Source: Fibrella forsythiae (GTDB taxonomy: Bacteria; Bacteroidota; Bacteroidia; Cytophagales; Spirosomataceae). From it: DNA of 64,000 nt. The position numbers were made by a program, and so were the translations under genes. Where the stretch lies: assembly GCF_017353175.1 (NCBI RefSeq), contig NZ_JAFMYW010000010.1, forward strand, positions 124,001-188,000, given 5' to 3'. Positions within the stretch are counted from its first letter, which is position 1; each line of letters starts with the position of its first letter. Shown in pieces: positions 29,141 through 37,085 of the stretch. The notes beneath the pieces are model-generated. The model saw nothing but the letters and a program-made list of their open reading frames with translations, was not told the origin of the DNA and did not search any database.

Positions 29141-29626
29141 TCAGTGCGGTAGTTTATCGCGCAGTAAGCCATACACCCACGTACCGCCAATAGCGCTGAG
29201 CAGCGTAACGATCACCGTAACGTACCCACTGCCAATCTGGGCGAAGAGTGGTCCCGGGCAGGCGCCCGTGATGGCCCATCCCAGGCCGAACAGCAAGCCA
29301 CCGTATACCTGGCCCATATTGAACGTTTTGGGATGAAACTGTACCGTTTCGCCCGCCAGAGTCTTGATGTTGAAGCGTTTGATAAACCAGATCGAGATCA
29401 TGCCGACCACGATGGCCGAGCCAATGACCCCGTACATGTGGAAACTTTGCAGCCGGAACATTTCCTGAATGCGGAACCACGAAATGATTTCGGCTTTAAC
29501 GAAGACAATACCAAACAGGATGCCTACAATAAGGTATTTACCGTTGGCCAGTCCGGCCTCTGGCTTTTTCATATCGTTGGGTGCATCGCATACCAACGCT
29601 TCCGGCAGTTCGTCTATCTGTTGCAT
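29141..29626 (-). CDS. YeeE/YedE-type (DUF6691) membrane protein, second half of split transporter
   Basis: From the ATG at 29626 this is 161 aa with four to five membrane helices. The upstream extension to 29764 overlaps the preceding gene and is not supported. The motif WAITGACPGPLFAQIGSGY carries a cysteine of the GACPG type, one of those that pass thiosulfate through the YeeE channel. In the full-length YeeE both halves are one chain; here the partner half is encoded 5 nt upstream. Predicted role: inner-membrane uptake of thiosulfate or a related sulfur compound. The start region MQQIDELPEALVCDAPNDMKKPE is a cytoplasmic tail. Confidence 0.82.
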   Translation of the reverse strand: MQQIDELPEALVCDAPNDMKKPEAGLANGKYLIVGILFGIVFVKAEIISWFRIQEMFRLQSFHMYGVIGSAIVVGMISIWFIKRFNIKTLAGETVQFHPKTFNMGQVYGGLLFGLGWAITGACPGPLFAQIGSGYVTVIVTLLSAIGGTWVYGLLRDKLPH

Positions 29627-29631
29627 ATCGG

Positions 29632-30204
29632 TTAAACCAGCTTCAGGATAAAGGGTAAAAAGAGGTGGGTCATGGCAAAGCCGCCGATCATAAAGCAGCA
29701 GGTAGCAACCAGCGATGGCCATTGCAGATTGGAAATGCCCATGATCGAGTGCCCCGAGGTGCACCCCCCGGCCCAGCGGGTACCGAAGCCAACCAGGAAA
29801 CCGCCAAACACCAGGAAAATCAAGCCTTTGAGGGTAAACAGGTTTTCAGCGGCGAACAGGTCGGCGGGCATCAGGCCCGAGAAATCACGAATACCCAATG
29901 CGCTCAAATCAGCCTTCGTTGCCGCCGCCAATTGAAACGCGTCAGGGTTTTTCAGGTACGTGGTGGCCAGAAAACCACCAACCAACGTACCCAGCACGAA
30001 AATCAGATTCCAGATTTCTTTCTTCCAGTTGTAGCTGAAGAACGGAATCCTGGCAGGGATGCAGGCCGCGCAGATATGCCGGAGCGATGATGAGATTCCA
30101 AACGATTTGTTGCCGATCAGTAATAACGTCGGCACTGTAAGTCCAATCAGCGGACCGGCCACATACCAGGGCCAGGGTTTACGAATGAGGTCAAGAAACT
30201 CCAT
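29632..30204 (-). CDS. YeeE/YedE-family membrane protein, first half of split sulfur transporter
   Basis: This is 190 aa with about five membrane helices. Conserved cysteines appear in SSSLRHICAACIPARIP and in GTRWAGGCTSGHSIMG, the motifs known from YeeE thiosulfate channels. It is followed after 5 nt by the second half, and the two must act together. The gene has a long upstream region with a Crp/Fnr-type site at 30528-30543. Sulfur uptake is inferred from family and from the neighbouring rhodanese and thioredoxin genes. Confidence 0.85.
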   Translation of the reverse strand: MEFLDLIRKPWPWYVAGPLIGLTVPTLLLIGNKSFGISSSLRHICAACIPARIPFFSYNWKKEIWNLIFVLGTLVGGFLATTYLKNPDAFQLAAATKADLSALGIRDFSGLMPADLFAAENLFTLKGLIFLVFGGFLVGFGTRWAGGCTSGHSIMGISNLQWPSLVATCCFMIGGFAMTHLFLPFILKLV

Positions 30205-30748
30205 GCAGTTTGCTAAAAGTGGTGGCCAGGACTGAAATTCTATCCCGACGCCCTGGGTAAATGCCCTTCACGGCTGAAGGTATCAGTGGTTATTTAATAC
30301 TATATAACACCTATAGATCAAATCAGTTCAGCGCGCCTGTCAGCCGCCTGCGGGGCTTCGGGGAAACAGACAAGTCTTCAGGAAGCCGGTTCTGAATCAA
30401 TCGGTTATTGATACGCGCCCGGGTGTCGGAAGTGCTATGATACCCCATAAAAAAGGCGGTCTCTATGAAACCAGCTTCATACACCCTGACCAGGGCAGCG
30501 AAGGTAGTTTCACAGAAATCGCCTGTATGTGACAAGTGTCACAGTGTAGCCTATAAGCCTGCGTTAAGATAAGCCCAACGCCGTGCCTGCTTCATGATCA
30601 GTTCGGCCATGGGGCCAATTGCGGTTCAGGTCTTTGGCTGGGCTACCTGGCGTCAGGTACGTTCATACAGCGTTGAGCAGCCAACAACATTGATGACCGG
30701 GCAACAGCCCCGTTGGGCCAGGGTGCGACCAGAAAAAGGGCACGAAGA
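30205..30748 (-). other. Intergenic region between YeeE operon and thioredoxin gene
   Basis: The 544 nt hold a Crp/Fnr-type operator and a -7-like box reading toward the YeeE genes. If this promoter is used, the leader is about 290 nt. It could encode a 41-residue basic peptide starting at the ATG at 30448 (MGYHSTSDTRARINNRLIQN...), for which I see no family support. A CCTTCA/TGAAGG stem lies near 30267. A CAGGTACGTT copy is at 30654-30663. Confidence 0.4.
30499..30543 (-). promoter_or_regulatory. Crp/Fnr-type operator and -7 box upstream of the YeeE operon
   Basis: TGTGACAAGTGTCACA (30528-30543) is a perfect palindrome matching the Crp/Fnr-family consensus TGTGA-N6-TCACA. On the minus strand it is followed 21 nt later by TACCTTCG (30499-30506), one base off TAnnTTTG. 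The DUF2892 promoter has the same arrangement and spacing. Confidence 0.6.
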
Positions 30749-31066
30749 TCAACCAGCATTTGCCTGCTTAAGTACCTGCTCCAGTTGTTGCAGCGGCACC
30801 ACGCCCGACTGTCGCCAGATGATCTGCCCTTTGCGGAAGAGGATTAGTGTGGGTACGCCTTGAATTTTATACCCACTGGCCGCCGCCGGACTCTTGTCGA
30901 TGTCTATTTTTAGAATACGTACCTGATCACCCATCCGGGAGGCCAGGTCTTTCAGAATGGGCGCCATCGTTTTGCAGGGACCGCACCATTCGGCGAAGAA
31001 ATCGACGAGAACGGGCGTATCGCCTTTTATGATCTCATTGAATGGCTGTCTGGCTGTCGTTTCCAT
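30749..31066 (-). CDS. Thioredoxin
   Basis: The protein has 105 aa with the classical fold and active site AEWCGPCKTMAPIL, whose two cysteines cycle between dithiol and disulfide, plus the cis-proline motif GVPTLILF. It has no export signal, so it reduces cytoplasmic substrates. In this neighbourhood it may reduce rhodanese persulfide or the inner face of the YeeE transporter. It starts with an ATG, and no promoter was recognised upstream. Confidence 0.95.
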   Translation of the reverse strand: METTARQPFNEIIKGDTPVLVDFFAEWCGPCKTMAPILKDLASRMGDQVRILKIDIDKSPAAASGYKIQGVPTLILFRKGQIIWRQSGVVPLQQLEQVLKQANAG

Positions 31067-31309
31067 ATTGGTTAGAAAGGAGTTGAATGAATGAGTTGAT
31101 GCACTAGATCAGTGAGCAGGAAACCCATTATACCACCCCACGCCGACTTTGTTTGCTCCTTTGATTGAATGGGGCAATGTCCACTGAGGCAGCTCCCCCG
31201 CGCCAGTGCGCCAGCCAGCGCACCAATTCCGGTTAGCCAGTTACTGTAGTGCTTCGTTGCTCTTTCTCCGGGTCCTCCGTGCCTCTGTGTTTAGGCCATT
31301 TTTAGTTGC

Positions 31310-31510
31310 TTATTTTTTGTTAGTACGAATGCCGAAAGGCAGATACAGTGGGCAGGTGCTGACTAGGCTGGTCAGCAGAAATACCCCGGCCAGTGCCAGG
31401 CCTACAACACCCCAGACGCCAGTGATTATGCCGGTTACGAATAAAACGATCAATGCCAGTGCAATGACGACCCGGAGTGTCCGGTCAATGAAGCCCATAT
31501 TCTTTTTCAT
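31310..31510 (-). CDS. DUF2892 small membrane protein
   Basis: From the ATG at 31510 this is 66 aa (MKKNMGFIDRTLRVVIALAL...), the typical DUF2892 start; an in-frame ATG at 31540 would add ten residues. It has two membrane helices and a C-terminal STCPLYLPFGI with one cysteine. DUF2892 occurs alone or fused to rhodanese, as in YgaP, where it anchors sulfur transfer in the membrane. Here the rhodanese is a separate gene nearby. A Crp/Fnr-type site lies 46 nt upstream of the start. Confidence 0.82.
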   Translation of the reverse strand: MKKNMGFIDRTLRVVIALALIVLFVTGIITGVWGVVGLALAGVFLLTSLVSTCPLYLPFGIRTNKK

Positions 31511-31526
31511 GGTGGTCTTTTTCGAA

Positions 31527-31571
31527 CAAAGGAACCGCATTCGTCAGAACCATTCCGTGATAAAAGTCACA
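31527..31571 (-). promoter_or_regulatory. Crp/Fnr-type operator and -7 box of the DUF2892 gene
   Basis: On the minus strand the site reads TGTGACTTTTATCACG (31571-31556), one base off TGTGA-N6-TCACA. It is followed 21 nt later by TTCCTTTG (31534-31527), one base off TAnnTTTG. Spacing is identical to the site at 30499-30543. Confidence 0.55.
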
Positions 31572-31631
31572 CAGGTTACTGATTATCAGCGTGGTTGGTG
31601 CCCGCCGGGGGAGGTGCTGCGTTGGAAGGCA

Positions 31632-32270
31632 CTACGCGAGCAGGGTGATTCTGTTGCGCATCAGGGTAAGACGCCCCGCCCGTTCCAACTGTTTGAGCAG
31701 GCGCGAAATAACCTCGCGGGAAGTGGCCAGATCCTGCGCAATTTCTTCGTGGGTGATGGCCAGAACGGTACACTGGCAATGCTGCTGTTTCTTGTGCAGG
31801 TACGTTAACAGCCGCTCATCGAGCTTGTGAAAAATTACCTCGTCGACGGTAGCAAGCAGGTTGTTGAATCGTTTCTGGTAGGTCTGGAAAACAAACTGCT
31901 TCCAGCTAGCGTATTGACATAGCCAACTATCTACGTTGGCAACGGGAATGGCAATCAACTCCGTTTCTTCATCGACAACGGCCGTAATTTCGCTTTGTTT
32001 ACTGCCCATGCAGCAGGTCAGCGACATGGCACAGGCATCTAGTCCACCCAGATAGTACAGCAGGGCTTCGCGTCCTTCCTGATCAGGGCGCATGATCTTG
32101 ACCGAACCGCGAAGAATGATGGGCACCGACCGGATGAATTCGCCGGGCCGAATCAGGTACGACCCCGCCGGCGCTAGTTTGTGTCGGCCAACCTCGGCCA
32201 GCTCCTGAAGCAGCGCATACTCGAACTGGCCTTTAAGGGTTTCCTGTAAAAAATCAACCGTGAGCTTCAT
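31632..32270 (-). CDS. Crp/Fnr-family transcriptional regulator of the sulfur module
   Basis: From the ATG at 32270 this is 212 aa; an upstream extension to 32309 is not supported. An N-terminal cyclic-nucleotide-binding-type barrel (LIRPGEFIRSVPIILRGSVKIMR) is followed by a dimer helix and a winged HTH (THEEIAQDLATSREVISRLLKQLERAG) with the family recognition helix. The effector site contains a cluster of cysteines, DACAMSLTCCMGSK, near residue 90. It does not have the N-terminal cysteines of an Fnr iron-sulfur cluster. A redox or sulfane-sulfur signal is my inference, supported by the neighbouring sulfur genes and by two matching operators nearby. Confidence 0.88.
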   Translation of the reverse strand: MKLTVDFLQETLKGQFEYALLQELAEVGRHKLAPAGSYLIRPGEFIRSVPIILRGSVKIMRPDQEGREALLYYLGGLDACAMSLTCCMGSKQSEITAVVDEETELIAIPVANVDSWLCQYASWKQFVFQTYQKRFNNLLATVDEVIFHKLDERLLTYLHKKQQHCQCTVLAITHEEIAQDLATSREVISRLLKQLERAGRLTLMRNRITLLA

Positions 32271-32440
32271 AGCTTCTACTGTACGTACATTACGGAGTTT
32301 GACCCACAACGTAGAACAGACTGATCAAGTTACCCGTAGGTACATGAACGCTAATTGGAAGAGGCAGGTACGTTCGGAGAAGCAGACGAAAACGAGGTCT
32401 TTTATTGATAGTTATCAGGTCGGCCAATTGCCCGTCGGTT

Positions 32441-32448
32441 TACATTTG
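32441..32448 (+). promoter_or_regulatory. -7 promoter box of the cytochrome c gene
   Basis: TACATTTG fits TAnnTTTG and ends 28 nt before the ATG at 32477. It supports that start over the upstream one at 32405. Confidence 0.5.
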
Positions 32449-32476
32449 CATGATTGTAGTATGTAATCCCGATCGT

Positions 32477-32950
32477 ATGCTCGATTCTAACCAATTACGA
32501 ATGCTGCTGATGGTCCTGTACGGACTGGTGGCGACTGTAGCGCTTATGTTTTTGTTGATGGCCGTACTGGCCTGGCACATGCCAGACGCTGGCCAGCCGG
32601 TTGCCCAGGCTAGTGGTGAAGGGCCGGTTAATTCGCCGGCAGCAGTGGCCAAAGTTGTTTCAGCCGACGCCCTTGCCGGTAAAGCGATCTTCGCCACCAA
32701 TTGTGCTTCCTGCCACAACACAAATGCCGATAAACTGCTGGGCCCCGGATTGGCCGGTGTTCGTCAGCGTACACCCGGCGAAGTATGGTTGCAGAAATGG
32801 ATTCGTAACTCGTCGGCAGTTATTGCCAGTGGCGATGCGTATGCCGTGAAGATCTTCAACGACAATGGCAAAATTCAGATGACGTCCTTCGCCGCCTTAA
32901 CCGATCTGCAAATCAAGCAAGTGCTTGATTACGTCGATTCGCAGAATTGA
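32477..32950 (+). CDS. Membrane-anchored monohaem cytochrome c
   Basis: The protein has 157 aa with one N-terminal membrane helix (residues about 9-32) that anchors it facing the periplasm. The haem motif CASCH and a distal methionine (QMTSFAALTDLQIKQVLDYV) mark a class I cytochrome c. It transfers electrons between membrane complexes; its partner is not visible here. It converges on the SDR gene and is separated from it by a stem-loop. Confidence 0.88.
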   Translation: MLDSNQLRMLLMVLYGLVATVALMFLLMAVLAWHMPDAGQPVAQASGEGPVNSPAAVAKVVSADALAGKAIFATNCASCHNTNADKLLGPGLAGVRQRTPGEVWLQKWIRNSSAVIASGDAYAVKIFNDNGKIQMTSFAALTDLQIKQVLDYVDSQN

Positions 32951-32952
32951 GG

Positions 32953-33039
32953 GAGGTGGTGTCGTTTGGCGAGTTGGGTTGCCTTACGCCGGGTCCGCAC
33001 GTAAAACAGCCCAACTCGCCAGGCAATACGACCCACCTC
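32953..33039. terminator. Inverted repeat between convergent cytochrome c and SDR genes
   Basis: The inner arms GGCGAGTTGGG and CCCAACTCGCC are perfect complements, and the outer arms GAGGTGGTGTCG and CGACCCACCTC pair with one bulge. The repeat touches the SDR stop and probably ends both transcripts. Confidence 0.55.
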
Positions 33040-34060
33040 AACCCAGTTCATTATTGCGCAAAGCGGCCTCTTTGGTGAGGGTTGTCAGCACGTTCTGTGT
33101 CAGGGCTGATTCCAGTTCCCTGCCTTTCTTGCGAACGCTGCTTCGCCCTGCCGAAGACGGATCGGGCAACATGGTGTTCACGAAAGCGAGCGTATCAGTG
33201 ACGAGCCCGGGAAAGAGCCCATGTATAGCGCCGGCGAATTTAGCGGGCAATGAAACAATACGTTCGGCCTCACCATAGCGGGTGGCCTCGACAATTTCCG
33301 AAGCCACCTGTTCTGCACTGGCCGACAGACCGGGTAACGAATCACCAATTTTAAACCACGCATATTCTTTTTCGTGCTGACCACGTACCTGCGCCTGCCG
33401 TGGACTACCCGTACGGATCAGGCCGGGGCAGATGGTGGTTACGTAAACGTTGTCGCGGGCAATCTCGGCCCGGAGCCCCTCCGAATAACCAACCAGCGCG
33501 AATTTGCTGGATGAATACGGCAGGAGATGTGGAACCGACACCTTCCCACCAAACGACGCTACGTTGACGATCCGCCCCGCTTTCCGCCGTTGCATATCCG
33601 GTAAAACCGCATTGATAGCGTGGTAGGCAGCCCAAAAATTGGTATTCATGGCCTCTTGAAAATCGTCGTCGGTCGTGTTGGCATACGGCCCCGCCATAAT
33701 TACCCCCGCATTGTTGATCAGGATATCGACGGGACCAAGTTGCTGATTGACCGCCTCGAAAAAGCCGTTTAGCTGATCTTTACTGGTCAGGTCGCACTGA
33801 TGAGCGTATACGTCGCCGCCATAGGCGCGTAGCTCAGTGGCAGCAATAGAGAGGGCTTCCTGCGTTCGGGCGCAGATGGCCAACCGGGCACCCTCGCGCG
33901 CCAGCTGACGTCCCAGCACCAGCCCCAGGCCGCGCGACCCCCCGGTGATAACAATGACTTTATCCTGAAAATCGATTTTTCGGCCGCGGCGTTGAACAGC
34001 CCGGAAAGCAACCAGGGCGCCCACGCCGACTATACTCCAGAGTAATGTGTGCTTTGCCAT
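33038..34060 (-). CDS. Membrane-anchored short-chain dehydrogenase/reductase
   Basis: The protein has 340 aa. An N-terminal hydrophobic helix (LLWSIVGVGALVAF) precedes a classical SDR: the NAD(P)-binding TGGSRGLG, NNAG, the catalytic Ser (VNVASFGG) and YSSSK with Tyr and Lys. CARTQEAL suggests NADP preference from the basic residue after strand 2, which is an inference. The C-terminal extension of about 90 residues is basic and low in complexity. The substrate is unknown. It is on the same strand as egtD but 68 nt beyond its stop. Confidence 0.85.
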   Translation of the reverse strand: MAKHTLLWSIVGVGALVAFRAVQRRGRKIDFQDKVIVITGGSRGLGLVLGRQLAREGARLAICARTQEALSIAATELRAYGGDVYAHQCDLTSKDQLNGFFEAVNQQLGPVDILINNAGVIMAGPYANTTDDDFQEAMNTNFWAAYHAINAVLPDMQRRKAGRIVNVASFGGKVSVPHLLPYSSSKFALVGYSEGLRAEIARDNVYVTTICPGLIRTGSPRQAQVRGQHEKEYAWFKIGDSLPGLSASAEQVASEIVEATRYGEAERIVSLPAKFAGAIHGLFPGLVTDTLAFVNTMLPDPSSAGRSSVRKKGRELESALTQNVLTTLTKEAALRNNELG

Positions 34061-34128
34061 AAACTGAACGGTTTATACCAAAACAAGAGCTGGCAGGTGA
34101 TGGCGCGGTAATTGACGCAGCGGTCCCG

Positions 34129-35124
34129 CTACTTCTTCGTATACACTACGTCGGCAAAGTAGTGGCGGCAGTCGGTAAACCAGTGTGTTTGCGTAAACCC
34201 GGTCTGATTGGCCAGTTCGTCGATCTGCCGACGGGTAAATTTTCGGGATATTTCGGTGTGGATTATCTCGCCATAATCAAAGACTACGCTCATGTCCAGC
34301 GCCCCAATAGTGACTGTCTGCTTTGTCTGGCTTACGAGGTAACTACGCGCTTCGCCCGTTTCGGGGCTGTATGTTTCGTAATGATCAAAAGCCGCCAGAT
34401 TGAAGTCAGCGTCGAGTTCGCGGTTGATTCGGCGGAGCAGGTTCAGGTTGAATGCTTTTGTTAAACCCTGCCGGTCGTTGTAGGCGGCATGAATCACGGC
34501 GGGGTGTTTCTGTAAGTCGAACCCCGTCAGCAATAAATCGCCGGGGCGAAGCGAGGCCGACAGTTGGGCGTAAAAATCGAGGGCGTCGGCAGGCGTGAAA
34601 TTGCCGATGTTCGACCCCAGGAAGAGCACAACCCGCCGGGGAGCATCAGCTCCGTCGTAGGTACGTTCGGCAATGCGGGCCAGCGCATCGCTGTAGTCGC
34701 CATGTTGCGGACTAACCGTCAATGCAGGCAGTTTATTGCTTAGATCATCCGTCAGTTCATCCAGTGCCGTTTCCGAAATGTCGACAGGCGAATAGCTGAA
34801 CCGGGCGCCCTGCTCTACGAAATAGGTAAGCAACAACTTCGTTTTCAGGCCATCACCAGCACCCAGTTCAATCAGGTCGAACGGGCGGTCGTTGGCAGCG
34901 AACAGGTTGAGCCACTGGTCTTTATAGTTATCAATGATCTCATACTCGCTGCGTGTGAGGTAATACTCAGGCAAATGCATGATCTCACTAAAGAGTCTGC
35001 TTCCTTCGGCATCGTAGAAGAACCGCGATGATAACTGCTTCGGATGCTGTGTCAATCCTGAACGTACCTCGTCGGCGAGGGCCGTGCTGATCAGGTACGT
35101 TGTTTCGGTATGGTCTGGAAGCAT
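34129..35124 (-). CDS. egtD: L-histidine N-alpha-methyltransferase EgtD
   Basis: The protein has 331 aa, the usual EgtD length. It adds three methyl groups from S-adenosylmethionine to histidine, giving hercynine, the first step to ergothioneine. Family landmarks are SSRFFYDAEGSRLFSEIMHLPEYYLTRSEYEII, the SAM-binding IELGAGDGLKT, FLGSNIGNFTP, and the C-terminal EISRKFTRRQIDELANQTGF. It follows egtB on the same strand after 18 nt, so the two form an operon. Confidence 0.94.
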   Translation of the reverse strand: MLPDHTETTYLISTALADEVRSGLTQHPKQLSSRFFYDAEGSRLFSEIMHLPEYYLTRSEYEIIDNYKDQWLNLFAANDRPFDLIELGAGDGLKTKLLLTYFVEQGARFSYSPVDISETALDELTDDLSNKLPALTVSPQHGDYSDALARIAERTYDGADAPRRVVLFLGSNIGNFTPADALDFYAQLSASLRPGDLLLTGFDLQKHPAVIHAAYNDRQGLTKAFNLNLLRRINRELDADFNLAAFDHYETYSPETGEARSYLVSQTKQTVTIGALDMSVVFDYGEIIHTEISRKFTRRQIDELANQTGFTQTHWFTDCRHYFADVVYTKK

Positions 35125-35142
35125 ATGGTTGTATCGTAATAA

Positions 35143-36336
35143 CTAGGCATTTACCAGCCGGATGCCGGTGTATTGCCACTGCTTGTCGGGTTGGAAAAAA
35201 TTGCGGTAGGTGGCACGAACGGAGTCGGGCGGGGTGGCTACGGAAGCACCGCGCAAGACCATCTGCCCGCTCATGAATTTGCCGTTGTATTCGCCCACCG
35301 CTCCCGGAACGGTTTTGAAACCGGGGTAGGGGAGGTAAGCCGAAGCCGTCCATTCCCAGCGTTGCCCCCAGTTCAGAGTACCCTGCAAGGCGGCCGTTTC
35401 CCACTCAAATTCAGTGGGCAGGCGCAGGCCTCGCCAGCGTGCGTAGGCGTCGGCCTCATAAAAATTAACGTGGCAGACCGGCGCGTTCAGGTCAATCGGT
35501 TCCAGACCGGCAAACGTGTAGTTATGCCACTGCCCGGACCCGGAACCGCCGTCCAGTTTGTGCCAATAGAGTGGCGCTTCGGCTTTGGTAGCATTTACCC
35601 ACGCCCAGCCATCGGCCAGCCAGTGCTGAAACTGACCATAGCCACCCGCTTCCATAAAGGCCAGATAGTCGGCGTTAGTGACCAGGTTGCCCGCCAGTGC
35701 GGTTTCGTTCAGGTAAACTTTATGAACGCCCAATTCATTGTCGAAACTAAAGTCATTGCCCTGATAGCCAATTGTATATACACCTTCTGGAATGACAACC
35801 GACGTACCTGGCCGCTCAGATGTATGCTCGGTAACGGGTATGTCAAGGGCCGGAAACAGTGGGTTATGACCGAGCGTGTATTTGATATCGGTGATCAACA
35901 ATTCCTGATGCTGCTTCTCATGTTCAAGGCCCAGCACGACCAGTGATTGCAAGTCATCGGCCAGTTCGTTTTCAGTCAGAAAACGGTTCATGTGCCTGTC
36001 AATGTACTCCCGGTAGCGGTAGACTTCGGCTACTGTTGGGCGGCTGAGGTTGCCACGCATGGTGCGCAGTGTACGGCGGCCAACCGTTTCGTAGTAGCTG
36101 TTGAAAACGTAGTTGAACTGGTCGTTGAACACCCGGTAGCCAGGTACGTTGGGAATCAGGACAAACGTTTCCCAAAACCAGGTAGTATGCCCCAGGTGCC
36201 ACTTCGGCGGGCTGGCGTCGGCCATTGGCTGCACCACAAAATCTTCGGTTTCCAGGCCCGAACATAGCCTTACCGACTGGTCGCGCACCTGATGAAATGC
36301 GTCGGCCAGCGCCGTAGTTACTAAGGATACATGCAT
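35143..36336 (-). CDS. egtB: Ergothioneine biosynthesis iron-dependent sulfoxide synthase EgtB
   Basis: From the ATG at 36336 this is 397 aa; the upstream in-frame start at 36432 adds residues without family support. An N-terminal DinB-like four-helix domain carries the iron-ligand pattern WHLGHTTWFW and HEKQHQELL, and a C-terminal FGE-sulfatase-type domain shows GNDFSFDNE, LPTEFEWE and WEWTAS. It joins hercynine to a sulfur donor with oxygen. No egtA, egtC or egtE is present nearby. The donor (gamma-glutamylcysteine or cysteine) cannot be fixed by eye. Confidence 0.93.
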   Translation of the reverse strand: MHVSLVTTALADAFHQVRDQSVRLCSGLETEDFVVQPMADASPPKWHLGHTTWFWETFVLIPNVPGYRVFNDQFNYVFNSYYETVGRRTLRTMRGNLSRPTVAEVYRYREYIDRHMNRFLTENELADDLQSLVVLGLEHEKQHQELLITDIKYTLGHNPLFPALDIPVTEHTSERPGTSVVIPEGVYTIGYQGNDFSFDNELGVHKVYLNETALAGNLVTNADYLAFMEAGGYGQFQHWLADGWAWVNATKAEAPLYWHKLDGGSGSGQWHNYTFAGLEPIDLNAPVCHVNFYEADAYARWRGLRLPTEFEWETAALQGTLNWGQRWEWTASAYLPYPGFKTVPGAVGEYNGKFMSGQMVLRGASVATPPDSVRATYRNFFQPDKQWQYTGIRLVNA

Positions 36337-36557
36337 AGAAGCGATAAAGTAAGCTGGTTGGGCTTTCAGATGAAATAAGCCTGTCTGCCGACTGAACAAG
36401 TCGGTAGACTTGTTAATTATTAGGTCAAACAACGTAAGGTGGCTAATGGTGTTGCTACATCGAAAAAATAATAGGGAGTGGGCCGCAAACGCAGAACGGC
36501 CAACCGTTCATCACCAGCAGGGTTAAGCCTTGAGAGCATCCCTTCAAACTACATTCT

Positions 36558-37043
36558 ATGGCAACCGAGAAGCCCAACTATTATGGTATCGATTTTCGTG
36601 AGCATCCCGAAAAGTACCGGGTAAGCGTGGGGGAAATGGGCGTGCTCACGGCTATGCCCTACAAGGCGGAGATACTACCATTCTGGCGATTTAAAGACCC
36701 TGAAGTAGCCCGCGAATCGTCGGAGAAAATCTACCAGCTCTTTCTGGACTACAAGGAAAAGAACGACTTCATCGGGATGGATATGGCCCGCAAGTTTTTG
36801 CAGATGGGCTACACCCGGTCGCGGCGGTATGCCAATCACAAAGGGGGTAAAAAATACGATGGCCCGGTGCCTGATGACAAAAAAGGGCAATCGGGGGCGC
36901 ATGGCCGGGCGCAGCTACCGCGCAGTGAAGAGGATCCCGTGAAAGCCGAATCGGCCCGGATTTTCTACGCCAGGTACCTCGAAGCCCGCGAAGATCCGGA
37001 ATACAAACGCCAAAAAAAGGAATGGCAGGTGAAATATGGATGA
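36558..37043 (+). CDS. DUF4385 family protein
   Basis: This is a 161-aa basic soluble protein matching the DUF4385 pattern: YGIDFREHPEKYRVSVGEMGVL, LPFWRFKDPEVARES, FIGMDMARKFLQMGYTRSRRYANHKGGKKY and FYARYLEAREDPEYKRQKKEW. The function is unknown. The many conserved Arg and Lys residues would fit nucleic-acid contact, but this is only a guess. It is divergent from egtB and 42 nt upstream of the ABC protein. Confidence 0.8.
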   Translation: MATEKPNYYGIDFREHPEKYRVSVGEMGVLTAMPYKAEILPFWRFKDPEVARESSEKIYQLFLDYKEKNDFIGMDMARKFLQMGYTRSRRYANHKGGKKYDGPVPDDKKGQSGAHGRAQLPRSEEDPVKAESARIFYARYLEAREDPEYKRQKKEWQVKYG

Positions 37044-37085
37044 TGGTTACGAAGTTTGTAGCCAGCTTCGCTATACGTCTTCCCA

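Noticed and set aside
30323-30535. Small minus-strand ORF (70 codons from a TTG) upstream of the YeeE genes
   Set aside because: No ATG at its start, it overlaps the predicted promoter and operator, and no family is recognised. A shorter ATG-started peptide (30448) is mentioned only as a possibility.
35173-35946. A 257-codon open frame on the plus strand
   Set aside because: It lies entirely opposite egtB, whose conserved motifs are clear; high GC and few stops make antisense frames common here.
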